DNA of 13,868 nucleotides from an uncultured Spirochaetaceae bacterium (lineage in GTDB: Bacteria > Spirochaetota > Spirochaetia > Sphaerochaetales > Sphaerochaetaceae), in the NCBI GenBank assembly GCA_947630635.1, contig CANRIJ010000030.1, positions 1-13,868 on the forward strand, written 5' to 3'. Positions 7,074-12,757 of the stretch are shown piece by piece. Each line of letters starts with the position of its first letter. The first letter of the stretch is position 1. The notes under the pieces were generated by a model. That model was not told where the DNA came from. It worked only from the letters and a program-made list of their open reading frames with translations, and ran no database searches. Position numbers and translations under genes: made by a program.

Positions 7074-7749
7074 TCTGGAGTCTGGAATTCTCTTCTGCTC
7101 TTTTGTGATTTTTCTTTTAATGCACAAATTGGATCTTAAGAATCAAAGAAATCAGTTTCGAATACTGCATGATTATTGGTTCGGATTAACGAAGGCAGAG
7201 TCTGTTACGGTGGTTTTGTCTTTCCCTCACTACGAATATTATGACCTTCGTTCTTGTGTTTTTCTCTGTTGGGAGTAATGTATTATTCTTATCTTTAGAG
7301 ATATGGAAGATAGCCTTGGAGTAAGAGTCTCATGGTATTTTTTTCTTTTGATGACCTGAAAATTCAAGGTTATCTGGAAATAATAGAAGTGGCTGTTATT
7401 TATTATTGTCGGTATTGAAAATTATTACAGGACAGCCAAGTTGGAAGTAAGATATCTTTGGAAATAGCCTTTGATCGTTTTGGCTTTGTGTGAATGGTAA
7501 AAAAAATTTTGAGAGTATTAGTTTTCATAATTTCGTTTGGATATTGTTTTAAAAATTTGAGTTTTTAATAAAACAATTTATGAAATTGACTCTTTGATAG
7601 GAATTTGTATATACAGGCCATCTTGTTTTCTTGATAGATAATGTATTCCTTTGAACAGACTATGTCTGGAATTAGAAAACGGATTAGGGATAATTCACAG
7701 AAAAGGCAGATGGTGCATATTGGTTTATGACAATCGTAGAATTTAAATA
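7074..7749. other. AT-rich stretch with short protein-like fragments
   Basis: No gene that can be defended. Short open frames look protein-like but are broken: 7120-7278 + (52 codons, MHKLDLKNQRNQFRILHDYW then a further 32), with no ribosome site; 7332-7418 + (MVFFSFDDLKIQGYLEIIEV then a stop), whose frame continues past a TGA as QDSQVGSKISLEIAFDRFG; and a plus frame at about 7567-7740 ending NGLGIIHRKGRWCILVYDNR. All are on the plus strand, like the helicase. They probably represent worn-out genes. No terminator was recognised after the helicase stop. Confidence 0.5.
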
Positions 7750-7783
7750 TTGACACCCCCCCTATAGAATTTTCTATCGGAGG
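7750..7783 (+). promoter_or_regulatory. Consensus -35, C7 tract, inverted repeat and RBS before the TM2 pseudogene
   Basis: TTGACA (7750-7755, perfect -35) is followed at once by seven C residues (7756-7762). Then comes the inverted repeat CCTATAGAA-TT-TTCTATCGG (7761-7780; one mismatch in nine pairs), which covers the place where a -10 should be. TCTATC, 17 nt downstream of the -35, is a poor -10. GGAGG at 7779-7783 is a strong ribosome site for the ATG at 7789. The compact layout suggests a regulated promoter for the now broken TM2 gene. Confidence 0.4.
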
Positions 7784-7788
7784 CGTTT

Positions 7789-8131
7789 ATGGATGTTCAA
7801 AAAATTGATATGTTTTTTACTATGAACGGAAAAAACTTCCTTCTAATAAGAGTGTTTTCATCAGGGAAAAGCTGGAAGCCATTGACGATAAGGGCTACTC
7901 TGCAGTTTCTTCAGTAGAATTAAAAAATCCTACAACTTTGTTTTTCATAAGCTTTTTTCTTGGAGGAATTGGAGTTGATTGTTTCATGCTAAGAAAAGTT
8001 GCAAAGGGATTAATTAAACTTTTTACTGCTGGTCTTTTGGGATACTTTGGCTGATTGATATCTGTATAGTTAGGAAACAGACCAAAAAATATAATTTTTG
8101 AAAACTCATGGATACTATTGAAGGTCTTTGA
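7789..8131 (+). pseudogene. TM2-domain membrane protein, frameshifted
   Basis: Joining three frames restores a TM2-domain protein. Frame one from ATG 7789 gives MDVQKIDMFFTMNGKNF. One base is missing near 7839-7841. Frame two then gives SNKSVFIREKLEAIDDKGYS, a hydrophobic helix LFFISFFLGGIGVDCFMLRK, and AKGLIKLFTAGLLGYFG. A second missing base near 8052 is followed by LIDICIVRKQTKKYNF to a TGA at 8099-8101; protein-like text (KLMDTIEGL) runs on to 8131. The layout, two helices with a short turn holding G-x-D-x-F and a downstream G-L-I-D, is that of the TM2 family, small membrane proteins of unclear role. The family's usual G-x-x-R-F reads D-C-F. A good ribosome site (GGAGG) remains, so the loss is probably fairly recent unless the shifts are sequencing errors. 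Confidence 0.8.
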
Positions 8132-8419
8132 TGTTCTTTTACGTTTGAGAAAAAGTTGGCACTTAAGAAATGAAGTGTTTTTTATTGTTTATTTGGCAGA
8201 GGAAACATATTAATTTCAGACTCTTTATGTGAATAAGGGATAAGCCTTTAAATAGAATTATAGTCCTTGGACTGAATAAGATAGGAGAAACGGGTTCGGA
8301 AACATTTGGATTGAGAATATAAAATCTTGAACATAATGAATCTTAAAAGAAACAGTTTTCGCATCTTCCAATGAAAAAATAGAAGTAAAAAAGCAAATAT
8401 GTTTAAGATATCTTAATAA
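8132..8419. other. AT-rich stretch between two pseudogenes
   Basis: Nothing intact. Plus-strand fragments in alternating frames (RIIVLGLNKIGETGSETFGL around 8260-8320; KETVFASSNEKIEVKKQICL around 8349-8410) suggest further eroded coding DNA, possibly the 5' part of the decayed gene that follows. Confidence 0.35.
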
Positions 8420-8765
8420 ATTGACGAAAACAGTAAATGCAAGAAGATGCAGAATTTAGAGTATGCATTTTGGGTCTTGCCTGATGTTTGTTATGAGTGA
8501 AGCGATTGGGGTTATGAAAGGTCGGTATGATCAAAACCAACGTTCGTATTAGTCTTTGCAGAGTACAGAAATCATTTGAAGATTAGTTTTTCATACTGTT
8601 TTAAGATTAAGGATATAGTCCTGCGATTATCTCAAGAGAGGGTGGACGTATTGTTTTCACATGAACGTTGATATGCCAAAAAGCATTAGATATTTGCAGG
8701 CTTATGATTTAACTGATAGTTTATTTATGGAAGTCCAGCTGGAATTGAAAGAAATTAGAAAATAA
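8420..8765 (+). pseudogene. Decayed gene, unidentified
   Basis: One plus-strand frame reads KCKKMQNLEYAFWVLPDVCYE, TGA (8498), SDWGYERSV, TGA (8528), then SKPTFVLVFAEYRNHLKISF and KIKDIVLRLSQERVDVLFSH up to TGA 8669. A shift of one base near 8664-8669 continues in a second frame as DMPKSIRYLQAYDLTDSLFM and EVQLELKEIRK, with TAA at 8763-8765. The text is clearly protein-like across the breaks, but no family was recognised. Upstream (about 8200-8420) more fragments occur in changing frames (for example SNEKIEVKKQICLRYLNK), so the original gene was probably longer. The final stop codon lies inside the A-tract of the opposite-strand tRNA terminator. Confidence 0.5.
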
Positions 8766-8797
8766 AAAATCAGATTTGATATCATATTAAAATCTGA
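8761..8797 (-). terminator. Rho-independent terminator of the tRNA gene
   Basis: On the minus strand a perfect 8-bp stem, TCAGATTT / AAATCTGA (8797-8790 and 8777-8770), encloses a 12-nt loop and is followed by TTTTTTATT (8769-8761). The stem is AT-rich but the U-tract is strong, and it starts 9 nt past the tRNA 3' end. Confidence 0.65.
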
Positions 8798-8806
8798 CTA
8801 TAGATA

Positions 8807-8880
8807 TGGGCCCAGTAGGACTTGAACCTACGACCCAGGGATTATGAGTCCCTTGCTCTAACCAACTGAGCTATAGGCCC
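8807..8880 (-). tRNA. tRNA-Ile2 (anticodon CAU)
   Basis: The minus strand folds as a full cloverleaf of 74 nt. Acceptor GGGCCTA/TGGGCCC (one G-U), D arm GCTC-AGTTGGTTA-GAGC, anticodon arm AGGGA-CTCATAA-TCCCT with anticodon CAT, T arm GTAGG-TTCAAGT-CCTAC, discriminator A, no encoded CCA. A CAU anticodon can mean Met or Ile2. Here C4-G69 and C5-G68 are present in the acceptor stem, the pairs known to mark tRNA-Ile2 for lysidine modification by TilS, and the sequence is close to E. coli Ile2. It would then read AUA, a codon used often in the core genes of this window. Its 3' end faces the accessory block. Confidence 0.85.
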
Positions 8881-8921
8881 GTATAGAGCAATTTATCAAA
8901 AGTGCTCTTATTCTTCAAGTG

Positions 8922-9152
8922 CTATACGAACATTGCAATGAAAAGGGCAAGTCCAATCAAGCCGCCGAATATCGATAGTATTTTACCGGCAGTTCTGAGT
9001 CTTCTATAAGAGGCTGTTTTGTGTCCTGAGAAACCCAGAATCACCCCTAAGGCTCCTGTAAGAACAGCGAGAGTTCCCATCCAGGCCCAGCCAATTGCTG
9101 CCATACTCGATAAAAAAGATATGATGCCAAGCACCAAAGTTGCTACTCCCAT
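8922..9152 (-). CDS. Small membrane protein, DUF4190-like
   Basis: A 76-residue protein made almost wholly of hydrophobic helices: about 3-20, 25-42 and 56-75. A short polar, basic loop (GHKTASYRRLRTAGK, 43-57) separates the second and third. The repeated Gly-rich pattern (LGIISFL, LGVILGFSG, KILSIFGGLIGL) is typical of DUF4190-like proteins, whose function is unknown. A strong AAGGAGAA ribosome site lies 5 nt before the ATG. A possible promoter, TTGCCT-17 nt-TAATTT, sits at 9200-9172, leaving a very short leader. The gene is divergent from the barrel-protein gene and 41 nt upstream of the tRNA, with which it may be co-transcribed. No terminator with a U-tract lies between them, though an AGAGCA/TGCTCT hairpin does (8885-8908). 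Confidence 0.75.
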   Translation of the reverse strand: MGVATLVLGIISFLSSMAAIGWAWMGTLAVLTGALGVILGFSGHKTASYRRLRTAGKILSIFGGLIGLALFIAMFV

Positions 9153-9199
9153 AGTTATTCTCCTTAATTGGAAATTAATCGCGACTTCACTTTAAGGCA

Positions 9200-9232
9200 A
9201 ATGGCGATTAAAAATGCCATTAGTGCTATACT
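9200..9232 (+). promoter_or_regulatory. Extended -10 promoter with inverted repeat
   Basis: TGCTATACT (9224-9232) is an extended -10 (TGnTATACT, hexamer 5/6). No good -35 is seen, as is common for extended -10 promoters. The inverted repeat AATGGC/GCCATT (9200-9205, 9216-9221) covers the -35 zone and may be an operator. It drives the barrel-protein gene 16 nt further on. Confidence 0.5.
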
Positions 9233-9247
9233 CGCCTTGGAGGGGTT

Positions 9248-10471
9248 ATGAGAAAGCTATTAATCCTAATATTGGCGCTTTTGGTCTTTGCATCTGCGCT
9301 CTTTGCTTCAGACTGGAAATTCGTTTTTGGCGCACTAGATCAGAATCCTGAGATATTATGGGGTTTTCTTCCCTCATATCTAATGGCTGGAGTGGGCTAC
9401 GATGGCCTAAGGTTTATTCAAGACGATCTTACGGAAATACAGCTTCTCTTCGGCGGTGGTTATAACAATAGAATCATGTGGCAGGACCCAGAGACTGGAG
9501 AGATAATCTTCTCTGATCCGCTTATTTACAATGTCATGGATTTTGATTGGGCAATAAGAGTAAAGCAGGGATTTTTATCAGATCCTCTGAATAGCGAAGA
9601 TGATCTTTTGACACTTACACTCTCATATAACGGCCAATATGAGAGGGCCTATAACTCTCTCATGGTTGGTGATAAATCCTATCCCCAGAAGTTCAATGGG
9701 ATAACACCAGGTGCAATATCAAGTGTCGATTCATTCCTTGGGGAAAGCTATGATAGCAGGATATATCCCGAGCTCAATGGAGACCATCAGTTCTTAGGTA
9801 CTCAATTTGCGTTTAATTTAGCCCTTGATATGATGGAGGATTCCATCCACCACAATGATGGCTTTAAGGCTGAGTTTGAGCTTTTATGGGGACCGAAGGC
9901 ACTTAACAGAGCGCTTGATGGGTATGCAGATTACTTTGTGATGAATCTTGAGGCAGTCGGAGCATATACCCTCTATTCATATGAGACATCAAAGCTCAAT
10001 TGGTTCTCACTCGTTTTAATTGACAGGGCAGCATTCAGCTGGGTAACCGGAGATGCGGTGCCTGCATTTATTCAGGGGCCAGTCTCTCTTGGAAGAAAGA
10101 TGAGGGGCTTCAATACCTATACCTATGGCACAGAATTCTCGTTTGTAAATAACCTGGATCTCAGAATAGCCGGCCCTGATATGGGAATAAGGGGACTTGC
10201 TCCTAGAATCAATATCTTTGCTGACTTTGGCTGGGCTTGGGGAGACTATTTCAATACCGATATTTCCAAAGAGATATCAGCAAATGGAAACTTCTTATCT
10301 TCTGTTGGAGTGCAGTTTACAGTGACAATTTTTGATTTCATTGATTTGGGCTATCAGCTTGCATGGCCTCTTACTGGATGGAACTTCAAAAATGGAACGG
10401 GCTATCTGACTCAGGAGGGATACAAGAATCCAGGACTCGTGGGATCATTTACCTTCTTCTTGGATTTCTGA
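9248..10471 (+). CDS. Exported beta-barrel-like outer membrane protein, unknown function
   Basis: A 407-residue protein with a clear signal peptide (MRKLLILILALLVFASALFA, cut before SDWKF). The mature part alternates polar and hydrophobic residues, is rich in Gly, Asp and aromatics, and has Asp/Asn-rich turns. It ends GSFTFFLDF, an aromatic-flanked C-terminal strand of the kind recognised by the BAM machinery. There is no lipobox and there are no long hydrophobic helices. This fits an outer-membrane barrel; similar uncharacterised proteins are common in spirochaetes. The named family is not recognised and the cargo, if any, is unknown. GGAGGGG lies just before the ATG, preceded by an extended -10 promoter. 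Its last 27 nt overlap the 3' end of the convergent acyltransferase gene, so antisense effects between the two transcripts are possible. Location is inferred from sequence pattern. Confidence 0.75.
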   Translation: MRKLLILILALLVFASALFASDWKFVFGALDQNPEILWGFLPSYLMAGVGYDGLRFIQDDLTEIQLLFGGGYNNRIMWQDPETGEIIFSDPLIYNVMDFDWAIRVKQGFLSDPLNSEDDLLTLTLSYNGQYERAYNSLMVGDKSYPQKFNGITPGAISSVDSFLGESYDSRIYPELNGDHQFLGTQFAFNLALDMMEDSIHHNDGFKAEFELLWGPKALNRALDGYADYFVMNLEAVGAYTLYSYETSKLNWFSLVLIDRAAFSWVTGDAVPAFIQGPVSLGRKMRGFNTYTYGTEFSFVNNLDLRIAGPDMGIRGLAPRINIFADFGWAWGDYFNTDISKEISANGNFLSSVGVQFTVTIFDFIDLGYQLAWPLTGWNFKNGTGYLTQEGYKNPGLVGSFTFFLDF

Positions 10472-11071
10472 TTTCTCTTTCTCCAGTTGAGCGGGGGCGT
10501 TCTTGGCATCTGTCAGTTCGCCCTCTTTTTCATCCTTTGCCTTCTGCTTTTTCATGCTTATTAGAAGTGGTGTGAAATCAATGTCTCCCTTGGCATCTCT
10601 AGAGCGGCAAAGGCGCTGGAACCTCGGCCTGTTGTAGCGTTGGATGACAATGCATGGGACATTCAGCAAAATCGTATAGGCGATAATGAAAAACCAAGAG
10701 GATGGAACTGATAGAAAGAGGACAATAAGGGCAAAAAAGACAGCTAGATCATGGCAAAGCTCAGCTCTCACACCCTCTAAGAGGTACTGCTCTACATACT
10801 CTTCTGTGATTCGCCTTTTCTTATCAATTGACTTCTTATTGAATGAGCTTATCGACGGAATAAGCTCCTTCCATCCCTTTATATGAAATATCGTCTGGTA
10901 GATCTTTCCGTCTTTTTCGAGTTTTCTTGTCTTGTAAATAGGATATAGCTTGGAAAGGAATCTATAGCCCATGATATTCACTATATTCGAGGCAATAAAT
11001 TGCGTGAGCACGATAATCAGGGCAATTGGCCAGCCTCTCATGGGAAATATGGTGTCCACCAGCGTATACAT
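10445..11071 (-). CDS. CrtO-like membrane acyltransferase
   Basis: A 208-residue membrane protein that matches the glycosyl-4,4'-diaponeurosporenoate acyltransferase (CrtO, staphyloxanthin) family. Visible family features: helix about 13-35; GKIYQTIFHIKGWKELIPS (55-73), like the GKFWNKWFYVRKWK of staphylococcal CrtO; EGVRAELCHD (99-108), with the conserved E-L-x-H; a hydrophobic hairpin about 109-142; and NVPCIVIQRYNRPRF (137-151), nearly the same as the family's NVPIIIVQRYNRPRL. CrtO puts a fatty acyl group on a carotenoid sugar, but no carotenoid gene is nearby, so here it probably acylates another glycolipid. The tail (about 173-208) is a charged, low-complexity extension absent from CrtO. 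The ribosome site is weak (GTAGGG, 15 nt upstream). A strong unused Shine-Dalgarno sequence lies 60 nt further upstream. Confidence 0.82.
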   Translation of the reverse strand: MYTLVDTIFPMRGWPIALIIVLTQFIASNIVNIMGYRFLSKLYPIYKTRKLEKDGKIYQTIFHIKGWKELIPSISSFNKKSIDKKRRITEEYVEQYLLEGVRAELCHDLAVFFALIVLFLSVPSSWFFIIAYTILLNVPCIVIQRYNRPRFQRLCRSRDAKGDIDFTPLLISMKKQKAKDEKEGELTDAKNAPAQLEKEKSEIQEEGK

Positions 11072-11096
11072 TTGAATTCACAACCCTACACGTAGA

Positions 11097-11141
11097 TTAA
11101 TCAAAAAGAATTTCAAAGTCCACTTAGAAATACTCCTCCTT
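11097..11141 (-). other. Strong RBS with an 8-codon mini-ORF
   Basis: On the minus strand AAGGAGGAG (11141-11133) is followed 9 nt later by GTG GAC TTT GAA ATT CTT TTT GAT TAA (11123-11097, peptide MDFEILFD). The acyltransferase ATG lies 25 nt after its stop, in another frame. It may be a leader peptide, or the site may be a chance match. The same CAATTAAGGAG string precedes the small membrane protein gene at 9152. Confidence 0.25.
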
Positions 11142-11179
11142 AATTGAAAATAAGGGACTCCTTTGAGATAATCACACCC

Positions 11180-12757
11180 ATGGAAAATAAGTCAAAGAAT
11201 CTCAGCCATTGGGCAGATCAGATGGCAGAGAAGATAATAAGAGAGAAGGGCGATAAAGAAGAGTATACTTGCGCCTCTGGAATTACGCCCTCTGGAACAG
11301 TTCATATTGGCAATTTCAGAGAGATAATCACAGTCGATTTGGTTGTCAGAGCACTCAGAGAGAGGGGCAAGAAGGTAAGGTTCATCTATAGCTGGGACGA
11401 CTATGATGTCTTTAGAAAGGTTCCCAAGAATATGCCTAAGCCCGAGGTGCTTGAAAAGTATCTCAGATTCCCGATAACTCTTGTACCCGATACCACCGGA
11501 AAGGCAGAGAACTATGCCAGGGCCAATGAGAAGGCAGTAGAGAACATCCTTCCAACCGTGGGTGTCTTTCCCGAGTTTATATATCAGGCAGATAGATATA
11601 GGTCAGGATACTATGCAGAGGGAATAAAGAGGGCTTTAGAGAAGAAAGATGAGATTAGAGCAATTCTGAATGAGTACAGAACCGAGGATCTTCCCGAATC
11701 TTGGTGGCCTGTATCAGTCTTCTCTAGCTTTACTGAAAAGGATACCACTACCGTTTTAGACTGGGATGGCGGATACAGAATAAGATACCGCGATGATGAG
11801 CTGGAGAAAGAAGAGGAGATTGATATAAGAGAGACTCCCAATACAAAGCTCCCATGGAGAATAGACTGGCCAATGAGATGGGAGAGGGAAAAGGTCGACT
11901 TTGAGCCGGGCGGAAAGGACCATCTTACTGAGGGCGGCTCATATGATACATCAAAGAACGTTGTAAAGGTCTTTGGCGGTGAGGCTCCCATATCAATGAG
12001 ATACGATTTTATTCGCCTTAAGGGTATGGGTGGAAAGATATCCTCTTCTGGAGGAGAGGTTGCAGACCTCTATGATGTTCTAGCAATCTATACTCCTGAG
12101 ATAACAAGGTATATGTTTGCTGGAACGCGTCCAAATGCTGAGTTTGCCATATCATTTGATCTGGATGTTCTTAAGATCTACGAAGACTATGACAACACAG
12201 AGAGAATCTATTTTGGCATTACTCCAGTAAAGGAGGAGCGCTTTGAGAAAGAGAAGAGAATCTATGAGCTTTCGCAGGTAGATCCCTTAAATATTCCAAC
12301 TGAGCCGGGATATCAGATTCCATTTAGGCATCTATGCAATCTTCTTCAGATCTTCGACGGAGATGAGGAGAAGGTATTCTCAAGAACTCCTGGCATAACA
12401 GAATCCCAGAAGGAGAGGCTCAGAGTCAGAATGAAGTGCGCGCTTAATTGGCTCAGAGACTATGCTCCAGAGGAGTTTAAGTTCTCCCTATCCGAGGGAA
12501 AGAGCGTGGAGCTGGATGAGAATATGAAGAGCGCTCTGAAAGATCTTGAGAAGTATGTGGATGAGAATATGGAGAGCCTTAGCGAGAAGGAGTTCTCAGT
12601 CTTTATCTACAAAGCAGCAGAGGACAGCAAAGTCGAGAATAGCGATTTCTTCAGGACTCTTTATACCCTTCTGATTGGCAAGGAGAAGGGTCCAAAGCTT
12701 GCTTCCTTCTTGAAAGCAATTGGCAAAGACAGGGTCTTAGAGATACTGAGGCATTGA
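11180..12757 (+). CDS. lysS: Lysyl-tRNA synthetase, class I
   Basis: A 525-residue class I lysyl-tRNA synthetase, the archaeal-type enzyme that charges tRNA-Lys in the cytoplasm and is unrelated to the class II LysRS of most bacteria. Class I signatures are intact: HIGN (42-45) in SGITPSGTVHIGNFRE, and KISSS (286-290) in GMGGKISSSGGE, the KMSKS equivalent. The C-terminal part is helical, as expected for the anticodon-binding domain. Length is normal for the family. Start choice: an in-frame TTG at 11144 would add 12 residues, but it has no ribosome site and sits right after TCCTCCTT. The ATG at 11180 gives the usual N-terminus, a few residues before HWADQMAEKI. Neither start has a strong Shine-Dalgarno sequence. 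The stop overlaps the ABC transporter start (TGATG), so the two are co-translated. Class I LysRS is typical of spirochaetes and some alphaproteobacteria. Confidence 0.97.
   Translation: MENKSKNLSHWADQMAEKIIREKGDKEEYTCASGITPSGTVHIGNFREIITVDLVVRALRERGKKVRFIYSWDDYDVFRKVPKNMPKPEVLEKYLRFPITLVPDTTGKAENYARANEKAVENILPTVGVFPEFIYQADRYRSGYYAEGIKRALEKKDEIRAILNEYRTEDLPESWWPVSVFSSFTEKDTTTVLDWDGGYRIRYRDDELEKEEEIDIRETPNTKLPWRIDWPMRWEREKVDFEPGGKDHLTEGGSYDTSKNVVKVFGGEAPISMRYDFIRLKGMGGKISSSGGEVADLYDVLAIYTPEITRYMFAGTRPNAEFAISFDLDVLKIYEDYDNTERIYFGITPVKEERFEKEKRIYELSQVDPLNIPTEPGYQIPFRHLCNLLQIFDGDEEKVFSRTPGITESQKERLRVRMKCALNWLRDYAPEEFKFSLSEGKSVELDENMKSALKDLEKYVDENMESLSEKEFSVFIYKAAEDSKVENSDFFRTLYTLLIGKEKGPKLASFLKAIGKDRVLEILRH

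Noticed and set aside
7565..7756. 63-codon minus-strand frame with GTG start preceded by G7
   Set aside because: The G-run is not a proper Shine-Dalgarno sequence, the composition is odd (Cys-, Ile- and Lys-rich), and a protein-like plus frame overlaps it.
8420..8670. TGA read as an amino acid (recoding) in the island frames
   Set aside because: TAA and TAG also interrupt these frames, frameshifts occur, and core genes in the window end in TGA (for example lysS), so decay is simpler.
8807..8830. Search for a second copy of the tRNA 3' end as an island attachment site
   Set aside because: No copy was found by eye on the left side. TTCAAACTCAATGGG at 2700-2714 resembles it only loosely and has the wrong orientation.
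11144..11146. TTG start for lysS
   Set aside because: No ribosome site, and the ATG at 11180 gives the usual family N-terminus.
11611..11991. 126-codon minus-strand frame inside lysS
   Set aside because: Ser/Phe-rich shadow of a well-conserved gene.
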